A stretch of DNA of 64,000 nucleotides, from contig CANUEZ040000156.1 of the NCBI GenBank assembly GCA_948099385.1, positions 9,383,501-9,447,500 on the forward strand, in the 5' to 3' direction. Position 1 is the first letter of the stretch. The number at the start of each line of letters is the position of its first letter. This stretch comes from Fasciola hepatica. Lineage: Eukaryota; Platyhelminthes; Trematoda; Plagiorchiida; Fasciolidae. Made by a program: the position numbers and the translations under genes. This document shows positions 21,181 to 32,360 of the stretch, in pieces. The notes under the pieces are model-generated. The model was not told the origin of the DNA, made no database searches, and saw nothing but the letters and a program-made list of their open reading frames with translations.

Positions 21181-21668
21181 CTAATGCTCGGCACTGTACG
21201 AATACGTTATCCAGAGCGGTATTCTCCACTACCCGCGAGAACGAGAAGGCGATTCGGAGAGATAGTGGTTAGCGTGTATTTGGTAACTTGCGTGATAGCG
21301 TGCTCAAGGGCGACGGTCAAATGGTGAAAGCCCCCGGCAGTCGGCATTCAGTTAGGCAATAAACGTGCTAAAAGTACGAACAAAGATGGCTGCCTCTACA
21401 AGATTACAGGAATTGAAGCTGGGGCCAATAGATCAGTCCAGATTCTTGCACCAGCTAAGGTCATTTGATTTTCACCAAGCTGTGACTTCTGCGTTTTGTT
21501 TTTGGTTCGTCCTCGTTTCCCTTCAATCTCAGATCTATGAAGGGACAAAGTTAGGACTAGGTTCACCGCCAGGAGGGTAGCAACCTCATGATTACAAACC
21601 GGGCCTTTGAGTACGTCTAACCCCAACGAAGAGTGTCTTTCATATAGCAGTGTTTGGCATGAGGGCTA

Positions 21669-24600
21669 TTATGAAGAGGCCAGGTGTGGGAGGGAAACAA
21701 GGGGGGCCTTGAAGGGGAGTTCAGTGTAGAAGCGGGAGTGGAGAGTGACAGATATAAGGAAAACGCTAGATGAAAATCTGGGGGGCACTGCATTCAAGTT
21801 CGCCCTGCTTGTGCCCCTAAGTATTAAGACCGACCAGCAACTGTCCAGACGGGCTTTAAACGGAATCACCTTGTCCACAGCCACCACCTTGGCAGATAGA
21901 TCGTTCCAGTGTCTGATGACCCGGCAGGCAAAATGTTGTGCTCCAACTGTCCTCAGCGCTCTTGGTTTTACTAGAATGCTCTCGTGGCCCCCAAGCAGGG
22001 ATTCCGTTGCGCTTTCTCCTGTCAGCTTCTTTAGGATGGGTAGCCTCCTGATCCCTCTGAGGACTTCCATGAGTTTACCTATAAGTCTTCTGCGCCTTGA
22101 GGATAAAAGGTCCAGTGTCGCGAGTCTCTCCGAAAATTGCTTGTTCCTCATCCCATCTGCCACCCTTGTGAAATGACGCTGAAAGTTTCCAAACACTGCA
22201 GCTCCTCGCACCAGATCAGCAGCCCAAGCTTGGACACACATTTCGAGGTAAGTTATGACTATTGTTTTGAGGTGCATTGGCTGTACATGAACCCCTCGTG
22301 AGGCATATGTGCACAGCAGCTGTTACAACATTCGTTTTGCCTGGGGTGCGATGTCTGGGCACTCCTCTGATGGTTGGAAGCAGTCAGCCATCTGAACTCC
22401 AAGGTTCGTGGTATCAGTGGCCCGTGTTAAGATTTTTGGATCATTCTGGGTCTATATATTTCAAATCCCCGTCAGTGTCCTTGGTCAGGCGTCTACACTT
22501 CCCCAAGCTGAGTCGCGATCGACCCTGGGTGCTCCAAGCATGAACCCTATTTAGGTTCCCTTTCAGGTATCAGGTGCCTGTCTCCTCCATCAGCTTCAGG
22601 TCGTCTACAAAGGGGCAACGTGGGTTTTACACAACACCGTTGGGGTCGTTCACGTAAATGAAGAATAGAAATAGACACAGCACTGGACCTTGTGAGACCC
22701 CACTGATCACACTCACCCTCTGTACCAGCTGCCCTCTACTCTTATGTAGTGCGCACTGTGGCTAAGATAGGTCCAGGCCCACCCCGGACCTAAGGTGCGA
22801 TCCCGAGGGCCTCCATTTTGCGTAACAGCGGTGTGGTGACTCAGCAGCTGTCAGTCGTGATACGACCGGGTACAGCTTCGCAGCCACGCACGCACATCAA
22901 CCTCAACCAATCAGGATCTCCACGGACAAGTTCGACAGAAGCTCCCTGTGATTGGTGATCTTCGTGTCTAAAAATTATATTCAATAATTCACCATATCTA
23001 TACGAACCCGTTATACAGTACAACTAATGTGCTATTTCGCGGTCTTAGTCTTCTTGCCACGTTCGTTCGCGCAGTTTTGGGTGGGAGCAATTTCAGTACG
23101 TCCAGTCAGTTCAGTTCATTGCGATTGTTACTGTTGGCGTCACGTCATGCAGCTACCCAGTACTGAAGAGCTGAACGTGTGATCGAGGGATGGAATGAAC
23201 GGTTCAGTTCATCAGGATCATCACAAGCAGTTGGTGGTTCACGGTGTTAAAGTCCTTTTGGAAGTCAAGGTAGCTGTGTGCTGATTGAATCGCCCGAAAT
23301 AAAGCTAGAAATTACACCAGCTGGGGGAGAAATATTTTTCTCCATAAGCAAGCAGACTACGGCGTTTTTAATGACAATAAAAAACATAGCGAAAAGCATG
23401 GACAAGCAGAGGTGGGATGGCAAGCGCAAGGGTAGTCACCACTAATTGCTCAAATGTCGTAAAGCGGCAGAGTTTGGTCGGGTGCTTAAGCTTTCACAAT
23501 CGATGTGCATAATACGAATTCCAATCTGAAGTGGAATGTACTGTGTTCGCATAATGTTGGTTGTGGGAGAACTGACTTCATGGTACCAATCACATATGGT
23601 ACTAAGCGAACTTCGTCGTGGGCTTAAGTTTTATTGCTGGGCTAACCACATGGTCACCACATTCAGACCTCGACCTTTTCTTCTCCATCCATTCCGGCCA
23701 TTACTTCGTCCAAAACCTTAAGGGGTCAGATAGGCAGGGCCTGTATCTGACTAACCCTTGTCGTCTATTGAAGATGACCCCATATTCGGCTCAGAGACTG
23801 GCAACTCGGTCGATGGTCTGCCCTTCAAGCACTTTAGGAGGCATCGGTAGCAGCCTGACGGGCAGATAATTTTGCACCCCTTCCTTCTTGTCACCTTTGT
23901 GCATAGGAACAGCTTCCCCTGGCGACCGGTCCCCTAGTAGTTGCGCATCGAATGGCGACCTAGTGTACCGCTGGGCCACGGGTGGCGCTGGGATGTGAGC
24001 TAGGGGTGGTAGAGTTGCTGCCCGGGTGCCATTTGTTTTCTACCGCCTAGTGCACGTCCAGTCCTCTACCGGCTGTTTTGACATTAGCAGGAGAGATTAA
24101 ATCCGGCAGCATGTTAGGTGGTCGGATGAGAGGTTCGAAACCACAGTGCAGTCCATGGTCAGCTTGAGGCGCCATCTCGAAGTGCTCCCTCAGCGTTTCA
24201 GCCTTAGTCCTGTTATCTAAGATATTAATGTCATCTATATCCTTGAAGCAACCCTTAGCTACACAAAGGGCCTTTTTAGGCTGAAGGTGGTTGTAGTGGG
24301 TCTTTGAGATCCATTTGGTCTCCCTAGCCGGTGTGACCTCGATCGATATCCTGCACCGTTTTGGACCCTTATGGCTGATTTTCGCTCTCTTTTGCCCCAG
24401 AAGTGCCGCCTGTAGCCCCCCTTTCGCCAGTAATGAGCTCGCGCCCTGATCTTCCAGCTCTGTTCCCCGGTGGCTCTGCGGGTCCACCGCGGTACCATCC
24501 CGTTCGTGTTTGTTCGACGTACAGGAGCAGAGAGCCCAGTGCTCAGTGCTCACTTCAGTTCCACTTGGTTGGCACGACACGAAAGTGGACTTTTTGCCAT

Positions 24601-24730
24601 TTCCTCAGCTTTCGTGCCCCAAAGATGGACCCCGCGAATTCAGTACACCAACGGGAGAAGGCCGGTGAAGTTTGGAGGGATGCTTTGTCAGCCAGAATGG
24701 GCCGACAGATCTGGCGAGGCTAACTAGCTA
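21669..24730 (-). pseudogene. CR1-like non-LTR retrotransposon relic (interrupted)
   Basis: Minus-strand order: an endonuclease/RT linker (24047-24580, with THYNHLQPKKALCVAKGCFK and RTKAETLREHFEMA), an RT finger segment (23791-23979, HKGDKKEGVQNYLPVRLLPM), motif A near 23220-23290 (YLDFQKDFNTVNHQLL), motif B and C near 22600-22740 (VSQGPVLCLFLFFIYVND, FVDDLKL), and the C-terminus (21669-22277, VIRHWNDLSAKVV). There are many frameshifts. About 350 bp between 22850 and 23205 fit no RT segment and may be a later insertion. Confidence 0.75.
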
Positions 24731-24739
24731 GAGGCAATC

Positions 24740-27340
24740 AGTCTTCAATCTTCAAAATTAAAGGCAGAAGGGCATTCTCCCGTATAGGCCTCGCCGTCTC
24801 ATCTCCGGGGCAGGAAATCAGGTGCACCTGTTCTGCCAACACCCATCCAGAAAAAATTCCAGGCGTGGCCTGAATAGGTGATCATTCTCCTCCTGCACCA
24901 CTCCTGCCGGCCAAGTATTCCATAGGCTCTTCAACCGCCCTGAGAGGCGGTAGTCCAGGGGCAGACCCATTTATTGCAGTCTCATAAGCAGCCACGAATT
25001 ACCTCTAATAAGTTTGCTCTATCGCAAGGGGAAGTATGCCATCAACTATGGCCCTAAATCTCCACCGAAAATGCTTCTGGTGTAAAAGAGATCACCGCAA
25101 AATCTACGATAAGCCTTTGAGATCATTTTGGTGACTTGGAGGTGACCTCATAACTGATCCCGCGTACTCCGAAGCCGAGGCGAGTGGCAGGCTGCTTTAC
25201 TTGTCCTAGTTTTGCCATTTCCGTTACCATGTGGAGGAATGTCCCAGGGCCACTATATTCCAGTCGCGGACGTACATCGGAGGCACACGTCACCTTGAAG
25301 AATGCGTTAGGCTGTTGTCCAAGTGGCCGAAGTATCGCTCCATACATATTCCAGCCAAAGGCAAGTGCCTTGTCCGTGATAACTTTGGTCTTCATATTTG
25401 GAGCAGCCGTCCCCCTGGGATCTTTCGCGCAATCCAATGTGCGGCTAGGCGTTCAGCGTAAGTTGTAGGAAGTGTCGCTCTCCATCCCCTCTACACGCAT
25501 GCAAGCCCATTTCAGCTTTGATGGGGAGTTGCGAAGTCTCAGGCAGGGGCTCCAGCGCTACCAAGTCATCCTGAAGAACCCACAGATTCACATCTGACCG
25601 GAGAGTTCTTCAGACCTTAAGGTCATCTGCGTAAATGAGGCAAGGTGATTGGAAAACTGATGGCATATTGGTTATGTACATCGAGGAAAATAGTGGCTTA
25701 AAACTGAACCCTTTGGGACTCCACTAGAAGCACTGAAAGGGCGCCAAAGCGACGAAGCGACTCACACCGGAAACCTCCTTTTGTTAAGGAAATCCTCAAT
25801 CAAGTGAACTGATGGAGTCTCGTTACCGAGGTCTCCTAGTTCCAGCAGCGGACGTCCATGCCATGCCTGGCCGAATGTTTTGTTGAAGTCAACAAAGGTT
25901 GTCTCCTTGGGATGCCCTGCGGCCCTAGCTTCCGATCAGTCCACCCGCGCGAGCGGCGGGTTGGATATACACGAACGCTTCCTCCTAAACCCAGGCTGGG
26001 CGAGCAGAGTAGGTGGTTACTCCTAATTTCTTCACTGAGGCGGAAAGCAACTAGAGGTTTCGGCGTCTTGCTAACCACGGATGTGGAGCAAAACGGACGA
26101 TAATTAACGGCAGTAGTCTTTGAACCGGCCTTAAACAAAGGAACAGAGATGGACTGCTTTCACTCTCTAGGTAGCCCTCCAGCCAAAACTGACGATTTAA
26201 GTGGTCCAGTGATTGGTGGGGCCAATACTGCAGCCAGTTATTTTACTACCGGGGGATGAACACCGTCTGGTTCTGGAGACTGATATGTTTTAACTGGGCT
26301 TTAGACTTCTGATCCCTCGTTCTCGACGATTTCTGAAAAAAGCTTGATAGAAGCACTGTTTCGCACCGTAGGAGGCGGCATACTTTCTGGTGCATACAGA
26401 GATTCTTGGGGTCTAGCCAAAATACCGCCTCTGCTATCATCCGCCTCCACCAGTGGGCTGTCCTCCATCGATACTGGGATGCAATCCACGGTCAGTTTCC
26501 CAGGCTTTAAATAGCAGAACACGTTTTGAGGCATCCACGGAGTCATCCGCAAGTTGCCTCCAGAATGCACATGGAGCAATGATTGAAAATTTCCCGATAG
26601 TGCCGCCATCCTGCTCCTGTCCAACTAAGGAGTTGCCGTGCTCGATTAGTGCTCAAAGTAGGCATCTGAGCCCCAGGTTAAACCGCGAAGGCCGCTTTGC
26701 TTGCGGATGACGCCGGGATAGACGTGCAAATGTTCGACACAGGGGAAATACCCAATTTTCGATAGATTCCCAGGTTGGCCATCGTCACACGGACGACTAG
26801 GGTATCAAAGGTTGGATGCCGCGGGCTTGCGTACTTCATCAAACGGTATGCTTCAAACAATAGGCGTACCCTCTGCCCTAGGAGTCGCTCGCTCTCATAG
26901 TCGCCAGCGTATGGCCATAATCGAGTGGTCACTGCCCCAAGAGGTGGCCCGGACAGGGTCCCTTCCACAACATTGCTTCTGGGGACATGAATAAGTCCAA
27001 AAAGAGGTCGAGGTCCCCTTGAATACGCGTAGAGCCAGTGAACCTGTGAAGAGCCATAAAGTAATCCGGAGAGTTATGCTCCGATGTGACCTAATATGCG
27101 CATGAAGGTCAAAAAACTCAACTGGTGCAATAAAGCGACGTAAAAGTGTGAGGGAAGAGCGGAAGCGAAATGGAACAAATAATAAAGGGTTCGACAAAGT
27201 TTACGATATCTTGAGCCTTCTTACTCCAACGGTGGACCCCACGAATTTAGTGGACAAGAGAGGAAAACCGGTAGAGCTTGAGGAGGTGTGTTGTCGGTCA
27301 CATTGAACTTGCAGATCTGGGGGGCTAGATGGCCAGGTTC
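24740..27340 (-). pseudogene. CR1-like non-LTR retrotransposon relic
   Basis: Endonuclease end near 26895-26960 (a GSDHSIMAI motif), linker 26301-26624 (PWMPQNVFCYLKPGK), RT finger 26030-26138 (FKAGSKTTAVNYRPF), a motif A remnant near 25850-25900, motif C near 25640 (CLIYADDLKV) and the C-terminus near 25200-25330 (SDVRPRLEYSGPGTF). It lies head-to-tail with the relic at 21669-24730. The bases at 27215-27330 resemble those at 24610-24720, so both copies keep a homologous 5' part. Confidence 0.72.
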
Positions 27341-30300
27341 GAACCAGCAGGTCGGTGTTGCGCTACGATTCCAGAGTTGGCGGAATGAGATCTCGCCATG
27401 GACCCTAGTCGGAAGACCTTAGGCTCACTTAAAATCCACTCAAGTGGTCATTCCTTTACCTGAGGTGGACATGACTAATGCCGTGAATGAGTGTAGAGCC
27501 ATCGACCAGTTTTACCTGATCCTTGACGTGTGTTTAGGCGTGACCAATGAAAGTCACCCAGGCAAGTTAGGCGTTCCGTGAGAAAACTGCCCATGATCTA
27601 ATTACGCCGGTGGGTGATTTCGCCTGATTCTGAGCCGTCTACGAAATCGCATAGCCTATCGGTTATAGTCGCGACGAGGTCGCAAATGCTACTGCTAACT
27701 GATTACTTGACGCCGAATCTGGATGAGCTCTTGAGGAGCATTTGAAGTTTACGTGCGATCAAAACGCATCGGCTCGAAGGAGTGGTTTGAGGATTCTGAT
27801 TTTCATGTCTCCGCAGTGCCTCTACAGATGAGATAAATCCTTCATCCGGGCCTTTTTTTCGGGCGAGTTTATAGTACTACTAATAATGTTGTATTTTTAA
27901 TGAGCCCGAAGCGTGCAACAATGCATGATCAAATGACTCAGGAGATGACAGTACAAGAGTTTCCAAGATGGTAGAACTTATGTACACAGAGGGGTGAGGG
28001 AAATTGTTTACTTGGGCCAAGGCGAGATTAAAGCCTGGCAAGTTTGAAGATCAATGGCAAATGGTCGATTTGGCTTACAGCTTTTGGGTTGGTTGACAAG
28101 GTGGAGTATTTATATAAATAATAACGGATATGAACACAACCACTCTGAATTCGAGCGGAATCAAAGGATTTTCACTAAGCGGTCCATAATGGAAGAGTTT
28201 ATCAAAGGAGGTTCGAAGAGTCGTTACATTCTGCAGTGTATGAATTACGCATAGATAGAAAACTGGAGACTCACTAGAATTGATCTTCAGAGATACACAG
28301 CAACGATTTATTCGGCCATATGATGGTAAAACCTTGATGGCAGGGTGCCAATGGATGCAATCACAAGAACAGTGTATTACAGGCCGGAACGGGGGAGGGT
28401 GCGACTTCAAGTAAGGGGATGGAAAAAATAGCGATTGGAGAGCAGGCAAGCTTCGGACAGATTATTTACAATAGTGCAGGTATGTTACTAAGTAACAACA
28501 AATAGATGGAATAAAGGTTGTGACTTGATGTGAAGTGCTATTGTGGAGGGGGATGGCGTGCGAAGATTGTAATGGAGTGGAAAGTAGATAACTGCCCCTG
28601 AGACCATTATGAATAAGGGAGAACACGACAATGGTGAGGAGAACTACGAAACCAGTGGCTTCAACAGGAAAACGGGATCGGAATGTGGGATTTGGACTAA
28701 GACAGGAGTAGTCGGCTGATATGGCTGTTGAAATTGGAGGGTCCACACCGATGGACTCAGATGCATGGCGAACGAGCAAGAACTCAAGGGGGTTGGGAGA
28801 AAACCCAAGTGGTTTTGATGGGAAGATCGGAGGAGAGCAGGTGATGGGACGCGGATTGTTCCCGCTTGTTTTGTTGATCGAGAAATAACAATGTGAAAAT
28901 AGAAGATAAATCATTATGGAGTGCGTTAGGGTACAGCGATTACAAAGAATTACAGTTCGGCGAGGCGATGCTGGGATGGATGTACGGTAGATACTCATTT
29001 TTTATTGAACATTGCAATAGGTGTGCCACGTCCAAGTGACTTTTGACTGAAGCTGCATGACACGCAACTGAGGAAGTTGGGGTGTAACAACAGAGAGTAT
29101 AGAAGCCGGTTACTTTTGGACTTGTATATATATAATATCGGGAGAAGTGAGTCAAACAGATCGAACTGGTGACACGTCTAGTGGGCGAGGGGGAATGAAA
29201 AAGTGATGAAAGAAATGCCTATGGAGGACAGGTGGGCTTTCAGCAGATTATGTTGTGTAACGGGAGGATAATGATTTATCAGCAAGCAGGTGGTAACTGG
29301 GTGACGAACCAACCTTGGATGCGTTGAAAAGTGATTGCATGGACGAATAGCACAAAATGGTGATATTATTGCGGGTGTACGGTAAGTGTACAACTTGCTG
29401 AACATTTTGACAGGTACCTTGAGTTACTACTCCGGCGGAGCTGCATGATTAATACATCTGAGACGAACGAATGTGAAGGGGTCAAGCGGCACAGCAAGAT
29501 CAGGATACAGAGATCGACCGACACTGTAAAGAAGAGCATTTCGACTGATGGAGAGGGCAAATAATGGCCAATCGCTGGTTTTACTTCCGGAAGACTGCGT
29601 AATATATTTCTGCAAAAATCATCGTTTGTTGATTTTGGAGAGGCAATGAACAGTGACAATAAATGTGCGAGCGAATGAATAGTAGCCGTGAGTTCTGACA
29701 TGGTGAATGGGAAGGTTCGCGGAAGGAACGGGAGAGTAATCAGACGTGGGATGTAGAGAATGTAGGCGAGGATGTGCTAGCCAAAATAGGTGGTTATGAC
29801 ATAGGGGATTATGGGTTGCCAAGGAGAAAAGTGGGCTGGTGGGTGAGAATGAAGGCTACACGCTGTTTAGCATGTGACTGGTGTAATTTCCATGTTGATT
29901 GAAAAATTCCTCTTCTGCTCACATTTCTATACTCTATGACCAATTTTGGACTGATTGCTCCAACCTAATTCATGCTGAAACCGTTTCGTGGTCGACAGTT
30001 ATTCTACACTTGGTGCACATACTTTTTCTTTTCATGGTTGTGCCTTCTTGCTGAGATTACTTTGAGGATATTTGGTACGTTAGTGAGATGCGCTGATTCA
30101 ACACAGTTTTGTTTCATAACGCCTCGGTTTCACTTTCTCGCTCGCGTGGACTGACCGTAGACCTTCAGCTCGCTTAAGCCGATTTTTGGCTGCCACTCTC
30201 AGGAAATTGTTCTTTGGGCCTAAATAAGCTTGGAGAACTCGTTCTATTTGTTTGGACTTCAGGACAGGTATTTAATATTTACTCTTTTTGGCCAACTGTT

Positions 30301-30437
30301 CCACTTTTCACAGAATTTGTCCTATTTTTGACTACCTTTTTGGCTGCATAGTGACTGAGGCTCACTGTCAAAGGTATGATCGTGTTTGTGCTTATATTTT
30401 TACTCGCTAATAGTACCGTAGAATTAGAAGAGCAATC
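27341..30437. other. No gene recognised; plus strand purine-rich from about 28.4 to 29.9 kb
   Basis: Several overlapping minus-strand open frames occur here, but they are pyrimidine-rich (Ser/Pro/His/Leu) and show no known motif or consistent frame. I treat them as compositional artefacts, probably an old repeat. The first 200 bp may still be decayed endonuclease of the adjacent CR1-like relic. Confidence 0.4.
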
Positions 30438-30559
30438 GTGTTTTTGATTTGGGTTCTGCATCGATTTGGGCTACGCGTTGCTTTGAGGCTCCAAGGTGCT
30501 ATCCAGAACGAGCGAAGCTTATTAGTCGGTGAATCGATAATCGAATCGCTGGTCAGGCT

Positions 30560-31021
30560 TCATCCGGACCAGGACTTGAGCGTTTTGGTCGTCACAACTG
30601 GGGTGATATACTTGCCGGGCTTGAATAGGCAGTTTGCACTCCCAATATTGAGAGCGGGCTCGATGGACGGACAGCCATTGGAGATGACAAAAGGGATGAC
30701 ATGATAGCGGCAGAAGTACGAGCTTATCGATGAGGTTCCGTAATCCACAAACGGTGCTAGTGGGTGGTGCTGACCGTGCGCTGGAAAAGCAACCTGAAAA
30801 CCGTTTTTTGGTAATAGGAGGTGCGGTCCATCGGCATAGTTGCATCCGCACTTCTTTGCAAACAGCCTGCAAGTCCGATGCGCACCGGCCAAAACAGTGT
30901 ATCCGACCGCGTCCCTCACCGCTGGGATTAGGATGAGTTGTACCAGTGCTTCTGTTAGGGCAGTCAGATATCCGGTAGCTGGGTTGCGGGAGTTCCAAGG
31001 ATCAAGCCAGCCGGAGAGCAA
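30560..31021 (-). other. Unrecognised open reading frame of about 150 codons
   Basis: One of the longer open stretches outside clear transposon genes. Features include CRLFAKKCGCNYADG, FQVAFPAHGQHH and several Cys residues. A second minus-strand frame and a plus-strand frame are also open here, so chance cannot be excluded. It lies just beyond the 3' end of the BEL/Pao insertion and outside its target duplication, so it is not an env of that element. No function is proposed. Confidence 0.25.
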
Positions 31022-31263
31022 TTGAGTGTGGCGAGAACATCACTCCATGTCAACGGTTTGATTTCTATATCCGCGGGAAAAATGTTCCAAGTTGTTGCCC
31101 GTGGGACAGGATAGGCAAAAATAGCCTTGGTCGGCAAATTCTAAAGTAAAATTGGAAGGAAGCTAAGGTCCGGCATTTGTGCCAGCTGTGGGGTTGGAAA
31201 GAGAAGTAATAACAATGCCGTGGTGGAACCTGGGTGGGGGGGTTAGAACGGGCAAGGGGAGAA

Positions 31264-31268
31264 CTGGC
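31264..31268. repeat. Target-site duplication CTGGC (left)
   Basis: CTGGC directly precedes the left LTR and recurs directly after the right LTR at 37978-37982. Five bases is typical of BEL/Pao. Confidence 0.9.
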
Positions 31269-31647
31269 TGTTACGAACGTTTGAGCAATGCGTAGCCAAA
31301 TTCGCAACGGATCCCGAAATCAGAAGGCGATTATCCGTGATAATTCTACGATACTAGATTATTAAAATAAACAATGACATAAACAATATACAAACCTCAA
31401 TAATACGATCACAAAGACTCAACAACCAGAAACCGAATAGCAGCGTGTGAGCAGACAGCACGTGCCGCACGCAGGTCCTGAACAAGGATGTGCCAAAATA
31501 GCGCTCTGGGAGCGAACAAACAACAATTGGTCCAGAAAAACAACCAGTTCGTAAAGACAAGTCAATAGTGTATGGAAATGAGTGATGTTGGGAAAAAACA
31601 CTGAATCGCGAGGGAAAAAGGGGGATTTTCCACGACCGGCTGTTACA
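31269..31647 (-). repeat. 3' LTR of BEL/Pao copy 1
   Basis: On the plus strand it begins TGTTACGAACGTTTGAGC and ends GACCGGCTGTTACA, so in element orientation it starts TGTAACAG and ends CGTAACA. It is 379 bp, nearly identical to 37599-37977. A purine-rich GGTGGGCGG, a likely polypurine tract in element orientation, abuts it at 31648. Confidence 0.93.
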
Positions 31648-32360
31648 CCGCCCACCAAAATCCTCCTGGATCCTTAGCAAAGTCAAAGGTTCGGTATAAA
31701 GGTACTGATTCTTCCTACCTGCCTAGGCCCTGCTGTCAGTGCGCGCCTAATGCTCGTCGTCGACGTTCTACTACTGGTCGCACCTAACTCATTGGCTACA
31801 TAGACGTGAGGCTAGTCTACATCTTCCACGAGACCAAATGACCGATGGCGGGCGTGAATGGTCACATAGACGTTGTCCTCGTAAGGGGCCGTCCGGTCCT
31901 GGATGTACGTGCTTGAGTGTGTGTGTGTGCGTGTGTGTGTGTGTGTGCGTGTGTGTGTGTGCCGGGGTTACAATGAAATCACAGGTATGACTGCACATCA
32001 AAGGAGGACTTTCTGCAATGTCAACAAAAGACCGCGTGGCAAGAAAACGAGTAAATGTAGCATGTATGTGTGACCTGAGCTCCGCTACTTCCACATATGC
32101 AAGGGGCATTCGGTAGCGTCAACAAAAGGCAAACAAAGAACACTGTCACATGTATGATGGGTTCACGGGATGTAGAGTGCGTCGTGCATGCGTGTATGTA
32201 TCGGGACGTATAATGGAATCGCACTCATCACCACATATCGGAAAGAACCTTCTGTAATGTTAACGAAAGGACCGCGAGCACCTTAACGTGTTTGACGGAG
32301 ATTGTGTGGTATATATGGTGTTTCTTTATCCACCTCGATTACTGGCGTGAAGAAGGTTTA
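31648..32360 (-). other. Non-coding 3' region of BEL/Pao copy 1
   Basis: About 710 bp between the integrase stop and the 3' LTR with no coding potential. It includes a (GT)n tract. The same region, slightly diverged, is in copy 2 (44384-45079). Its conservation suggests it belongs to the element rather than being a nested insertion. Confidence 0.7.
31917..31962. repeat. (GT)n microsatellite inside the BEL/Pao element
   Basis: GT repeats interrupted by two GC units. Copy 2 has a shorter version near 44652-44680. Confidence 0.9.

Noticed and set aside
28075..29822. Series of minus-strand open frames as a gene
   Set aside because: They overlap, switch frame, are pyrimidine-rich and show no motif.
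30522..30998. Envelope gene of the BEL/Pao element
   Set aside because: It lies outside the LTR and target duplication and has no visible signal peptide or transmembrane segment.
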